Part shown: positions 12,386-24,103 of the stretch, in pieces
How positions within the stretch are numbered: position 1 is the stretch's first letter
Layout of the letters: every line of letters starts with the position of its first letter
DNA from: Tulasnella sp. 424
Lineage: Eukaryota; Basidiomycota; Agaricomycetes; Cantharellales; Tulasnellaceae
NCBI GenBank assembly: GCA_019633425.1
Contig: WSUB01000041.1
Coordinates: 210,061 to 274,060, forward strand
Direction: 5' to 3'
DNA: 64,000 bases
Position numbers and translations under genes: made by a program
The notes under the pieces: model-generated
Database searches by the model: none
What the model was told of the DNA's origin: nothing
Seen by the model: the letters and a program-made list of their open reading frames with translations, nothing else

Positions 12386-14909
12386 TTATGGAGCGGATGG
12401 GCTGGCGGGCATTCGCTCGCGTAGAATATCAGACCTGCACTGTAATGCCGCTGCTGCACCTTGAGTACTTCCGATTTCTTCAAAAATTTCGGCCGCTTGT
12501 TCATAAAGGCGTATTGCGTCCTCGTGCTGATCCTGGTCGCGATGGACGNNNNNNNNNNNNNNNNNNNNNNNNNNNNNNNNNNNNNNNNNNNNNNNNNNNN
12601 NNNNNNNNNNNNNNNNNNNNNNNNNNNNNNNNNNNNNNNNNNNNNNNCCGATTTCTTCAAAAATTTCGGCCGCTTGTTCATAAAGGCGTATTGCGTCCTC
12701 GTGCTGATCCTGGTCGCGATGGACGCTGGCAAGGTACACCAGAGCCATGGCTCTTCCGTGTCTGTTGCCAGTTTCGATACAAATTTGCAGGCTTTCGGAT
12801 AGAAGCTGAACGGCCTGGCTGTACTCTTTTCGAATCCGGTGCACTTGAGCGAGATCGCGCAGAGCCCCGGCTCTTCCTTGTCTGTCGCCGGTGTCGGTGC
12901 AGATTTGGAGGACTTTGGAGTAGAGCTGAAGGGCTTCGCTGACCTCGCCTTGAAGCCCATGCACCTGGGCGAGACCCCACAAAGCGTCCGCTTCCCGTCC
13001 TCTGTCGCCGATTTCGGTGCAGATCTGAACGACCTCAGAGTAGAGTGTAACGGCTTCGCTGTACTCTTCTTGAACGTTGTGCACGTGAGCAAGACCCAAC
13101 AGTACGGCGGCTCTTCCTGGTCTGTTGCCGGTGTTGGTGTAGATTTTGATGGCCTCCGAGTAGAGCGTAACGGCCTCGTTGTAATTGCCTTGAAGGCGAT
13201 TCACTTCAGCGAGGCCAAGGAGGGCACTGGCTTTCCCTGCATTGTCAGCGGTTTCCGTGCAGATGCTCAATGCTTCGGTATAAAGTTTCGTCGCATTGCT
13301 ATAGTCATTCTGAAGGATATGCATGTCCCCCATTTGAATAAGAAGTTTAGGAGAGCGAGATGGCGAAACCGCCGTATTTGCGGCCCGCTGCCGATCCGGA
13401 ACGGCCATTTGCTATATGGCGACATGTCAAATTGAGTTCAAATAACCCCAAAGCTAGCACCACTCACCATGAAACTCATTAACTTTCTACAATCCTCAGC
13501 CATTGGCCGCTTGCTGGGATCGATGTTCCAACACGTGATCATTAGCGAGTAAAGTCTCCGAATTGACACCATGTTGGCGTGATTAGCGACGGAAGGGAGG
13601 TTTCCCTGAATGACGCGTAGGACGACCCTCGAGTCGTTTTGAATATTTTCAAACGGAATGGCGTTCGTCATGACCTATTCCGGCGTTGAATGGTAAGCTT
13701 CCATCGAGTACAATTTGCCAATCTCGCTATACCTCATAGATTATCCAGCCGAATGCCCAGATATCGCCCCACAGGCCAGGTTCGTCGCCCATGAGCAGTT
13801 CTGGAGCAGCCCAGCGGAGTGTATATTGGTTTCCCGTCAGTGTCACGGTATTGGTGGCTTCACAAAATTTCGTCTCGAGCACCAGGGTTGGCTGCGCTTG
13901 GTTTTCGCTTTTGGAGGGTTCTGCGGTTGGATCGTTTTTCGCCATGCGACGGGCGGAGCCGAAGTCCGTAATGACTGCGCGACAAGCCCAGTTTACCAAC
14001 ACGTTGACCTACGCAGCGTGCAGTTTCAGCTTGTCAAGAGTCGTCTCACTGTAACACCCTGACCCACCGATTTGAGGTCACCGTGGTAGATCGGCGGATC
14101 CTGACTATGGAGGTATTCAACTCCTTTCGTGACGTCGCGTATCTGGGGTACAGCCTCTCAGCGGACGGCGCAGAGTGCAGTGTTTCTGATCTTACCAGAG
14201 AGACCCGTTCCGGGATTTCCCATTTCTCCAACGCAACGAAGTCCTTTAAATTCCCGTTCGCTGCCCACGGGAAGACCAACCAAACCTTATCTTCGGTCAG
14301 ATCTTCGACAAATCCCTTGAGTTTGATGACGTTTTTGTGAGAAATCTTAGTTAAGAATCGTGCTTCTCGGAGTGCCAGCTAAGAGGAGTTAGTGGGCTTT
14401 AGCGTTGTGCGAATGCTCGACGCGTTGGGATACGCTCATTCTCACCCCCAGTACTCGCTCTTTGTCCTTTCCATTCTCGATCTTCAATTTCTTGACCGCT
14501 ATACGCTAGCACGTTGGAATCGACCAGTCGTTCAGCTCGTTGCCTTAGGTAACAGGACAATTGGATTGAAACGGACCTTTCGTGTGGTGGTTCTTCCTCC
14601 GTCTCCGGTACCAGCGGTAGAAACCAAGAACGCCCGTGAAACCGTCGCATGTCCTCCACGGAATTCGGAGGCGTCTTGCTCGAATTCGATCGAGGATCGA
14701 TCAATTCGCCATTCAGCAAGCTCCTGGAGCTTCTCCCGCTATGTAGTAATAAGGTTTGGTGAGCTAATGTGATCATTTGTTGTGATTGGGGTGGGACGTA
14801 CTAATTTCTTGCTTGACGGGAGTGGACTTGCAGGATCCTGAGACGGACCACGATGATCGGTGTCGTCGTTTTCGCCCCGATGCATCAGATGTCCTTGTTG
14901 GGCTGACAT
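12386..14909 (-). CDS. Protein kinase-TPR fusion, copy C (with assembly gap)
   Basis: The exons are 14909-14802, 14738-14577, 14505-14446, 14378-14196, 14142-14068, 14008-13733, 13674-13468 and 13411-12386. The first seven exons have the lengths of copies A and B and are fully open. Kinase motifs are the same, with IAVKKLK preceded by Arg instead of Pro, HGDLKS, DFGSARR and WAAPELL. The TPR exon contains 99 N, and the 78 nt on either side of the gap are identical, so the true number of TPR units is unknown. An exact duplication of contig ends is as likely as a real extra repeat. The element at 15004-15347 sits about 95 nt upstream of the start codon and may affect the promoter. Confidence 0.82.
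12549..12647. other. Assembly gap (99 N) flanked by an identical 78-nt sequence
   Basis: The sequence 12471-12548 is repeated exactly at 12648-12725. The distance between the two copies (177 nt) is not a multiple of the 120-nt TPR unit, which argues that the apparent repeat is a scaffolding artefact. Confidence 0.9.
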
Positions 14910-15003
14910 GGTCGACGTTTAGATGAGTTCGCGGTTAAGGAGTAGCTTCGCCGAAGAGGTAGTAAGTGGATTGAGCTGGTATGGAGGACAGGGTGGTGAA
15001 TCA

Positions 15004-15347
15004 ATGTCACCGGGAGTATCTCACAATTTTCGCTAGCGAAAACGCTTGCGGAAACGGTGATATTATGGCAGTTTTCGCCTGTCTTTCAGCTGGTGAAAGG
15101 TGCGGCGAAAGTGAGATGCGGTTTTCGCCTCGTCGAAAACGTCGCGTGAAAGGGTAGCGAAAACGAGTGTGTTTACGCCACCCCTTTGTTATGGCGCCAT
15201 TTTCGCCTTTCACCTTTCGCCCCGTTTCCGTCATTGCGAAAACCTGATTTCTTTTCCGCTACCCTTTCGATCAATCGAACAAAGGGCGAAAGCTGTCATA
15301 ATATCAGCATTCTCGCCATCGTTTCTGCCAGCGAAAAATGTGACATG
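15004..15347. mobile_element. MITE-like insertion with imperfect terminal inverted repeats
   Basis: This segment of about 340 nt is absent from the equivalent places in units 1 and 2, where the flanks are contiguous. The ends are inverted copies: the left end has ATGTCAC and then TTTTCGCTAGCGAAAACG, and the reverse complement of the right end has ATGTCAC then TTTTTCGCTGGCAGAAACG. Both arms also share a GATATTATG-G/A-CAG motif. The interior holds eleven TTTCGC/GCGAAA hexamers. It encodes no protein. The target duplication cannot be fixed by eye (perhaps 2-4 nt). Confidence 0.75.
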
Positions 15348-15639
15348 TGTGGGAGGCACGCGCGCTGGGCTGTGCCTGTCTCCTCCTTGGAATGCGTCTT
15401 GCACTGCCACAATGTCGCCCGATGCGGTACTGCAGATAAGAGACACTTTATTCAACCCTTCTGATATCCGTTTCCATAGCTAGATGGTAAGTGTGCACCA
15501 TCATCTGGAATCCTAGGGAATCCGGCTGCAGTGAACGATTCCTTCGAGTCCGAGGTCCCTTGGTGCGTGTTACGTAATTAATCGACTTTGTGCGCCTTTC
15601 CTGCTTGGCTCTCCCCGTTAGCTCCCTCGCCTTCCGCCT

Positions 15640-16464
15640 CAAGGCTTGTCACGACGTCTCGAACGGCTCCACGATCTGCACACAAGATGCCATCCCGAAA
15701 TTACTCCGATGAGTGCTAGCCACCATCGGACAGGTCGACCTGCTCAGCGTCGTCCGGCACCTCTCATGCCCCACGAAACCCAGTGCTTCCGGTCTCAACG
15801 CTGGTCCCGAACCTTCAATCGGCTCGTTTTAACGGGGTCTTCCCAGTCTTTCACCCCACGAAATTCGATCGTCTCAAGAGCTTGGTGCTCAGCTCGAGCA
15901 CATGCTCAGCGTGGCCTTTCGCACAACTATGGGGAGTGCTGAGCCAGTGCGGAAATTTGGAGACTTTGGAGTTGATCACGATCCCCGCACCCACGGCTAT
16001 GGTTGACCGTACCGACATTCCAAAACCGAATCGTCAATACCGACCTAATCTGCGCAAGTTAGCAATGAAAGGAGACCGTTCTAGATTCCTTGCTCAACTG
16101 CTCTTGAATCTCGACCCGCCGAAGCTGCAGGAGCTGGAGTTATAGTTTGTATGGGATCTCTTCGAGTTCCCATTCAACTGGGCCACCCTCTCGATCCCTC
16201 GCCCCCTCCATTCTGTCAGAGTCTTAATCTTATCGCTATCGCAAGATCCTTCCCATTTCAGTCGCGGCCGCAGAAACTCAAAAGCGGGAGGATTTGATGT
16301 CGCTACAACGCCAGAAAGGTTCTCGAACACCACTGAAGACGACTTCGAATCAACACTGTTCGACTACCACTCGGCTTCTGGTCGCTCGGAACAAACTTCA
16401 CGAAAGGATCCGAATTCGAGAAGTATGGAAGGGCGTATGAAAACTCGTGGCCGCTCATCTTGAG
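15640..16464 (+). pseudogene. F-box/LRR-type protein remnant
   Basis: An open frame around 15783-16145 has the leucine pattern of LRR units in fungal F-box proteins (RLKSLVLSSS, CGNLETLELI, NLRKLAMKGD, PPKLQELEL). It stops at TAG 16143-16145, but the same frame continues with VWDLFEFPFNWATLSIP and SVRVLILSLSQDP to about 16464. The F-box itself is not seen, and no start codon or splice structure can be supported. It extends the debris shared upstream of all three kinase copies. Confidence 0.45.
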
Positions 16465-16701
16465 GGCCGTTGGATGGGCAGGAAAGCACAGTATTGCGTT
16501 TGGCCGACCTCCATGGTGGCTGTGGCAGCCAAAATGGTAAGGCCGACCATCAGCATGCATGCACCAGAATCGTGAAATCTGACGGACCCAGTGCAAGGCC
16601 TGGTGCCCACGCGTTCTTACTTCAAGACTTTACAATACTAATAACAACAAGAGCTAACAAAACAGTATTTACAGGAGCCGCGGAACATACTAGTGAGGAC
16701 G

Positions 16702-17147
16702 TTAGGAAAGGGCGCGGGGCTCGGTTGACGGTCCTGATGTTGATACGTTCAACACTTCAAGGTCATGGGGGATGGGTACCGGCTGGGGGGTTGGCCCGGG
16801 GGTAACAAGGGAGAGAACCTGGAGAAGGCACGACCGAAAAGAAGGGTCAAGTCAGGTCCAGTGGTGTCGGTTAGAAGGATACGTACCTGCGGAAGGTGCA
16901 TAAGATTGTGCACGTCCTTTACTTTCTCTGTTAAGCCCTTCATATTGTCTTTCATCACCGCGATGTCACTCTTCATTACTCCGATGTCGCTTTTGATTTC
17001 GACGATATCAGTCGAAATCTGGGTCATGTGGGATCGCATATGCTCCATGAACGAACGCCAATCCTGTTCTTCAGCCATTGGGGGATTGGACTGGTGGAGA
17101 GGGTGATGGGCTGGGGAGGAGGTGGTGGGGAGGACGAGTTTAGACAT
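16702..17147 (-). CDS. Small coiled-coil protein
   Basis: Two exons, 17147-16887 and 16818-16702, are joined over a 68-nt intron (GTACGT..CCAG) in phase 0, giving about 125 aa. The N-terminus is Ser/Pro/His-rich. Residues about 30-80 form a regular heptad helix with repeated IKSDI/MKSDI/MKDNM motifs, so a coiled coil and oligomerisation are likely. The C-terminus is Pro-rich. I do not recognise a family; short coiled-coil proteins of this kind are frequent and poorly described in basidiomycetes. The divergent neighbour starts at 17441. Confidence 0.6.
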
Positions 17148-17440
17148 GGGCTAGGGACTGGCGGACTAGACCGGAAGCTTACCACCGTGACTGCGGCCGC
17201 GTAGCGATTGATGCTGAGACTGGGGAGGATTTCTTGACATACGTGAGTTTGAGGCGGCCGATTGCGGACGCGGACCTTACATCTCCAGGTGATTTTTACG
17301 GAGCCGTGGGATTGTGATATTTGAACTAACACCGCGTCAAGGCTGGAGATCCGTGCTCCGCCAACCACTGAACAAACGAAACAACTCCTACATCGTGAAT
17401 CCAGTGCACTCTTACCTCAAACTATCATAAACGAGCTTCG

Positions 17441-19814
17441 ATGTCTGATAGATCGCCGACAGTGTCCTCGATTGAGTCAGACGAAGAACAGCCATTGGTG
17501 AAGTTCGATGGGCCGGGCGTACAAGTATTGTCTACCACCCTCGGGACAAGGCAAGGCACGCTCCCTCCATCCCGTTCTGAACTTCTCGCTATGGTCAGTT
17601 ACATGCCTCCTGTTTTTGGATTTCGTTACTAATTAGCATATATCGCGTATAGACGGCGCCACCGTCCCGTTCATCCTGCACTCCCAGTGTCGCTGCCATC
17701 CCTGTCGAGACTGTAGATCCTCCTTCTTCTACCTCGGACACACGCCATATCCCTTCAGAAGTGATAGAATTTCAAAGCGAAAGATCTCGAGTGCTGGCCA
17801 AAGCCGAGCTAGCTTCTCAGTCAGCAAAGTTCCTCTCGGAAGCTTATTTGGACGAACCATCTATCAAAAAACCCCCCAACACCGTTTCTTGGATCAAATT
17901 GATCCGCTCCAGATGGATATTAATCCAACTCCGCACAGGAGCTGTAGAACTGTGGGAGATAGATGAAAATACCGCCCCTACGCTTATCAACATATGTCAT
18001 GGGATTGACGGCACGATCGACGGCTCGGTCGTTGAAGACGATACGCACAATAACCTTGTTCGGGTATACGTATCAATGAGGTATGCATTATGTACTTCTT
18101 CACTAGGGAAGTTTGACGTAGAACGACGCGCTTTAGGTCATGGATTGTATACCATTTCATCCTTGATCTACCTCATCGGAGAGTAACCCGTCAGGCAAAT
18201 CCAAAAATAATTCCTTCAGACTGTTTCCACGGGTTTGGGGGACTCCGTGACGTAAGAGGCACGCTTTTCGCCTTTTCACGCACTGTTGGGAGCGAGAACG
18301 CGGGATTCGTAGGCGACTCCAATACCGCTGCGACAGTGCACCTGGAACCTAGCGCGGACATTCATGTCGATATGTCACCGCTCGCTGCTTAATACGACCT
18401 CTGTCGGGTACGTATTGCTGCTGTGAACGAGCAACTGGGCCTTCGAATAATGTCTTTTCGGAATAGATAAAACACGAAATTATCGATATGCAAGTTCACA
18501 AGGAATTCATCATCGTGGCAAGGAACTGCAACGTCGACATCTACTCAATCGCTCAAATAAAATCGCTGCTTCGAGACCGAGCCAACGACAGCATTCAAGC
18601 TGTTTTCGTCCATTCCAGTCCCTGGTCTATCCCAATCTCGAGGAATCCGTATATCGAGGGGGCCTTATACGAGAACCCAATCCAACCTTGGGAGTTGAAC
18701 AGGAGGCGGTTGTTCTCGTATCCGCCGAATTAAATGGATGCTACGGAGCTGTCATACGCCGAAGGAATGATGCCCACCTCGTTTCGCCCAACTTGGAGTT
18801 CCATATCGAACACATGGGTGGCATAGTATGCCCTGATAGGCTGGTATTTGGTCTCGCAATGGGACTGTCCGGTCGTCGCTTTGCAGCTCTCGCGGGCGAT
18901 CTCGTGGCTGTGTATCCTACCCGCCCGCCCCGATCCAGCCCACCCCCCAAGGGCAAATCAGACGCTTTTGCTGCTTGGGCTATCCCAGGAAGCCTTGGTG
19001 AAGTTCCCGGGGCGTTAGACTTTGATGAGACGACTGGAATTTGCGTCATTGCTATGGCCTCGGGGCGTATATGGGTGGTAGACGCAGCTCGCTTCACCCT
19101 GGATAATCAACCTGATCCGCCACTAGATTTTGATAAGGGCGAGAATGTGAGCGTATCTATACGAAAAAGCTCTAACCGTAACTAATTCGCACTCACCTTC
19201 CATTCCCTGGCTGCTGGCAGGACGCGACATTTATTCCCAACCCAGACCCCGCCCGATGGCCTTTGACTCTCGCGTTGCCCGCTCCATTTGGAACCGATCA
19301 TCTTGACAAATCACCGAGGGAAGTAGCACCGGGATGGTCCGATGAGGTGGAGAAATACTTCCCATACAAGAATCGACCGGACTGCATTGGAAGTACCCCA
19401 TGGTTCATGCACGAAGCTGCTCATATTCCGATCCTTCAGCCTGGCTACGACTCAACCTACGGGGGCACGTATGCCAGAACTCTGCTGTTTACGCTTGACG
19501 AGCTGGATAAATTGAGCGTCGCCTTTGGCTATAAGGAGATCATCGAGGTCAAGCCCTTGCCTCGTTCTGGTGAAGAACACAGGCTATGGTTGCTCCAGGT
19601 TTTCGAGCAGGAGTGGTATTTCCACAAGATAAGGCCAACAGAAAGCCTGGAGTCTATCATTCGCTATCTGCAACGGGGCGGACAGGTCGAGGGCCTCCTT
19701 GAGGACCCTCGCGCCGAGTGCAGGCGGCTGGATGCAGCGAAGGTTGAACAACATCTGTATTGGAACTTCAGGTACTTCGTTAACTTTGGGAGACCGGGGA
19801 AGAAGATTTTGTGA
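17441..19814 (+). CDS. F-box/beta-propeller-type hypothetical protein, with a frameshift
   Basis: Exon 1 (17441-17591) joins at ACG 17654 and runs to about 18080 (phase-consistent). Exon 3 starts at 18138 (SWIVYHFILDLP) and runs to about 18366. Exon 4 starts near 18470 (IIDMQVHKEFIIVARN). Near 18600-18620 the coding frame changes without a usable intron: the first frame gives ANDSIQ and the next gives VYPNLEESVYRGG. It then runs to GEN, an intron at 19146-19222, and DATFIPNPDP to the stop at 19812-19814. Segments such as LIRSRWILIQLRTGAVELWE and GICVIAMASGRIWVVDA look like propeller strands of the F-box/WD-like proteins common in Agaricomycetes, but no F-box is visible. It is either a recent pseudogene or carries one sequencing error. 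Confidence 0.5.
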
Positions 19815-20114
19815 TAAATGCGTACCGGAGCTGGGAGGAGTTATATATCACTTACTTATTTGCTCTTTGTACGACACGTTCAAGCCTCGTGATTTTTGGT
19901 TTAGAAACCAGTCCGGTCACTCCGAATCAGTTGAGACGATGCGTGTGCTTGCCATGAGCACAGCTACCCACGTTGCGGCGTCCACGGCATAGCCACGGAT
20001 GAAGCCGTGCTCTCCTTGAAACCACCACCGCCGTACACAATTGATCGCTTCACCCCCTATCCCGCCAAGATCATCCACTCTAGAGCCACTTAGTTTGATC
20101 AAAATTTCCCTCTA
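19815..20114. other. Intergenic, promoter side of the fourth kinase-TPR gene
   Basis: There is no gene. The stretch holds the 3' end of the upstream gene and the presumed promoter of the kinase-TPR gene starting at 20115. I see no clear motif. Confidence 0.3.
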
Positions 20115-23100
20115 ATGGATGACGACCACAAAGAGAATGAAGAAGCGAAGCAATCACAGCCACCAATAAGCCCTCAGAAGGCCGCCATGGAATTCGAAGA
20201 GGTTGAAGACGCGGCGAAGCCACTCAGAATCCGTCCGGTGAGCGGGTGTACCCCATATCCATATGTTCGAGTTCAGGAGGCTAATCCCATTCATCGCGCT
20301 TTTAGAGAAAAGTACTCGAGTCATTGGGGTATCTCCGGATCGAGAAGGCCCGAATCAAACCTCTGGAAGGCAAGGCCCCCATGGCAGGTGGGAACGCGGA
20401 TGTAGAGCCAGCCATGCTCGTTCCAGAGGAGTCCCCAAGTCTCTCGGAATCCGATGCCGCGGAGTACGTTGCAGTCAAAAAGCTGCGTTTCGACACCGAC
20501 ACCAATGACGACCAAGTTATTGCAGTGAGTCATCGCAATTTTTACGCTGGCGACGTTGGGAAATGTTAACCTGAATAACCGTCCACTCAAGCCATTCGCT
20601 CATGAGATCAGTCTTCTAAACAACCTCACAAACGAGAATGTGGTGAAGATTATCGGTTTCGTCGAAGACATCGAAGGAGGCATCGCTTGGATGGTCTTTT
20701 CCTGGGAAAAGAATGGTAACTTGCGGGAGTTTGTCCGGTCCGCCAACTGGGAGCTCCCAGAACGCGTGTCTTTGGTAAGCGCAACTCTTCCACCACGACC
20801 GCATCCCCTTCACTTACAGATCCTCAGATATACGACGTTGCAACCGGACTAAGTTATCTCCACGGAAGGACCCCACCAATATGTCACGGTGATTTGAAAT
20901 CAGTAAGCTGGATATAAATACCGTTTGGTTTGGACTGAACATCACGTAAATACAGCTCAACATTCTTGTGAATTCCGAGAACCGGGCAATTATTACAGAC
21001 TTTGGTTCTGCTCGTGCTGTGGATTCCTCGCCCGATGTAGCAGTTGGAAGCGTTCATGCGGTCGCTGCGACCAAGTTCCAGGGTCGAACCACGACTAGAG
21101 CATCCACAATGGAGCCATTGAAAGCGGACGTATCTGCGTCCGGAGATTTCATCACCATTACGGGCCCTGCGTGGACGATCCGATGGGCTGCTCCAGAGCT
21201 GTTGGAAGGAAAGGTACCCGGTTTAGCCAGCGACGTCTGGGCATTGGGGTGGATTTGTTGGGAGGTATGTGTACATGAATTGCGGAGAGAGAGATCCAGG
21301 CGTCGTCTCAATCTAATTCCGGATCGATTCAGGCAGTTACTGGGAATCTTCCATTTGATGAGGAGAACAATGTCACCGTTGTTCAGCGCATCACGAGAGG
21401 CGAGCTTCCACCTATCGGAGATAATGCCCAGCTCAAGCAAATCAAGATTCTCTGTAGTCTGATGGGGAAGTGTTGGAGATTAGATGCAAATGAGCGACCA
21501 ACAGCTATTGAATGCGAACAAGTTATCTCATTCATGGTAAGGAGTTCTTGCCGTCGTGATTTACACGTACTCACCCGAGATCCCCACAGGATCAAACAGT
21601 ACCCTCAAACACCGAACCAGACAGCTTGACGACGACGCACTCTAGCCGACTTCTGTATGCTCTTGGCCGGATTCAACTGTGGAATGACATGATGCCGGAG
21701 GCTCTAGCCTACTTTCAAGAATCGTTTGAAGTGGCCAAGACAGTTGGAGATGAACGGGACCAGGCTATGGCGTCGGGAGCAATAGGAGATGTATACCGCA
21801 TGCGAGCCGAGTATTCCAAAGCTGAGGACGCGTACATCCAAGCCCGCGAGATCTACACTCAAACCGGGGATCAGCTCGGCTTTGCCCAATCGGTCAAGGG
21901 TCTGGGAGATGTATACCATATGCGAGACGAGTACTCCAAAGCCGAAGATTCGTACATCCAAGCCCGCGAGATCTACTCCCAGATCGGGGATCAGCTCGGC
22001 TTTGCCCAAGCAGTTGAGGGTCTAGGAGATGTATACCGCATACGAAGCGAGTATTCCAAAGCCGAGGATTCATACGCCCAGGCCCGCGAGATCTACTCTC
22101 GAATCGGGGATCAGCTCGGCTTTGCGCACTCGGTCAAAGGTCTGGGAGATGTATACCATATGCGAGACGAGTATTCCAAAGCCGAGGATTCGTACATCCA
22201 AGCTCGCGATATCTACTCCCAAATAGGGGATCATCTCGGCTTTGCACACTCGGTCAAGGCTCTTGGAGAAGTTTACCACATGCGAAACGAGTATTCCAAA
22301 GCCGAGGATTCATACATACAAGCCCGCGATATCTACTCTCAAATCGGGATCCAGGTCAGCTTCGCGCACTCGGTCAAGGGTCTAGGAGATGTATACCGTA
22401 TGCGAGACGAGTATTCCAAAGCCGAAGAGTCGTACATACAAGCCCGAGAGATTTACTCTCAAATCGAGGATCAACTCGGCTTCGCCCAATCGGGCATGGC
22501 TCTGGGAGACATATACCGTATGCGAGACGAGTATTCCAAAGCCGAGGATTTGTACATCCAAGCCCGCGATATATACTCTCAAATCGGGATTCAGCTCGGC
22601 TTTGCCCAATCGGTCGAAGGGTTGGGACTTGTTTACAGCATGCGAAGCGAGTATTCCAAAGCCGAGGATTCGTATATTGAAGCCCGCGATATCTACTCTC
22701 AAGTCGGGGATCAACTCGGCGTTGCCCAATCGGTCAAGGGTCTGGGAGATGTATATCGCATGCGAGACGAGTATTCCAGAGCCGAGGATTCGTACATCCA
22801 AGTTCGCGAGATCTACTCTCGAATCGGGAATCAGCTCGGCTTTGCCCAAGCGGTTGAGGGTCTAGGAGATGTATACCGCATGCGAAGCGAGTATTCCACA
22901 GCTGAGCATCTGTACATTCAAGCTCGTGAGATTTATTCTCAAATAGGAGATCATTTCGGCTTTGCGCAATCGTTCAGGGGCCTGGGGGATGTGTACCGCA
23001 TGCGAGACGAGCTTTCCGAAGCCGAAGATTCGTACATCCAAGCCCGCGAGATCTACTCTCATATCGGTAATCAGCTCGGCTTTGCGCAATCGGTCGCGGC

Positions 23101-23374
23101 CCTGGGACATGTTTACTGTATGCAAGACCAGTATTCCAAAGCCGAAAATTCGTACATCCAAGCCCGCGACATCTCCTTTTGTATTGGGAATCAACTCGGC
23201 TTCGCGGACTCGATCAAGGGTCTGGGGGATGTGCACCGCATGCGAGACGAGTATTCCAAAGCCGAAGATTCATACATCCAAGCCCGCAAGATCTACTCTC
23301 AAATTGGTTTGAGGAAGGGTGTGGCAACCTGCGATGACCTTCTTTTGCTGGTGCAGGATCTTATGGCAACATAG
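20115..23374 (+). CDS. Protein kinase-TPR fusion, copy D (long TPR array)
   Basis: The seven exons are 20115-20237, 20306-20524, 20592-20774, 20828-20902, 20956-21264, 21333-21536 and 21590-23374. The phases all agree, giving about 965 aa. The kinase domain has VAVKKLRF, helix C in AHEISLLNNLTNENVV, HGDLKS, DFGSARA, WAAPELL and DVWALGW. No convincing Gly loop is seen. Exons of 183 and 75 nt and their intron positions match copies A-C, so all four share ancestry, but D is clearly diverged and on the other strand. The last exon encodes about 14 TPR units of exactly 40 residues, most of them near-identical. The architecture suggests a scaffold or receptor-like kinase with an evolvable repeat domain; the ligand is unknown. 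Confidence 0.9.
21683..23320 (+). repeat. 120-bp tandem repeat encoding 14 TPR units
   Basis: The phrase CTGGGAGATGTATACC or a near variant recurs every 120 nt from 21902 on. Each unit encodes the TPR signature (for example YSKAEDSYIQAREIYSQIGD then QLGFAQSVKGLGDVYRMRDE). Units 2-13 differ at only a few positions, while the first and last are diverged. There are no indels between units. Confidence 0.95.
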
Positions 23375-24103
23375 TCCGAGCCTTATCTCGCTTCACTGCT
23401 ATGTCAGGACTCGTTTATCATCATCACTTAATAGTACCACTAGGCATGTTCCGTAATGGGCTTTTCTGGGTTTCGGATTTGTTTCCCTCCATAGGACAAT
23501 ATTAGTATTATTCGACTCCTTCGTATGTCCGAATTCGGGAAAAACTACTAGTGTTTTGGGCCGGAGCCTGATCACTCTCGCCTTGTGCAGGGATAATGAC
23601 CAGCTAAACCACGCAAGTTTGTCCCCTAAATAGATAGTTCTTCTTCAGTCATTCGGAGATGCCTTATGCCTATGAAGGATTTAGATCACCGACTGCATCA
23701 GATTTGCCTCTCAGAGAGTTGAAAGCCACTGACAGAGGCTTCGTAAGATCTCTAATTGCTGCTAATCATCAGTAAGACGTATCTCTAGGATTCTGTTTTA
23801 GCTTTCACCCGGTGTTAAATGACAGATCTAATGGCGCGCAAGGCTTGCAAAGCGGATATCCTGGATAGTTATTCACTAATTATGCTAGTATGCTCATGGC
23901 GAGAAACAGCTGCATAATTTCCATTACCCTAAGCGCTAGCGCATTATTCCAAGACGTATTGAGCTTCGGTTCCTTGGGCCCAGCTGGGTCTGAAGCGTGG
24001 AGCCCAGCCCCGGCCTCACGGCCTTCACGCGTGACGGCACACCGCTTGGAGCCGTAGAACCACAACCACCATCAAGCCTTGCCTTCGGTTTTCTCCCAAG
24101 CCA
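23375..24103. other. Intergenic stretch
   Basis: This is AT-rich and holds the 3' flank of the kinase-TPR gene and the 5' flank of VPS25. No coding or repeat signal is supported. Confidence 0.3.

Larger units (their letters stand above)
11560..15780. repeat. Tandem duplication unit 3
   Basis: This is the third copy: hydrolase remnant 3, kinase-TPR gene C (with the assembly gap) and an upstream region interrupted by the element at 15004-15347. The right limit is approximate. Confidence 0.7.

Noticed and set aside
12471..12725. An extra real TPR unit in copy C
   Set aside because: The 78-nt repeat is exact and the spacing does not fit 120 nt, so an assembly overlap is more likely.
21789..23312. 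CRISPR-like array in the 120-bp repeats
   Set aside because: The units are contiguous protein-coding TPR repeats without spacers, in a fungal genome.
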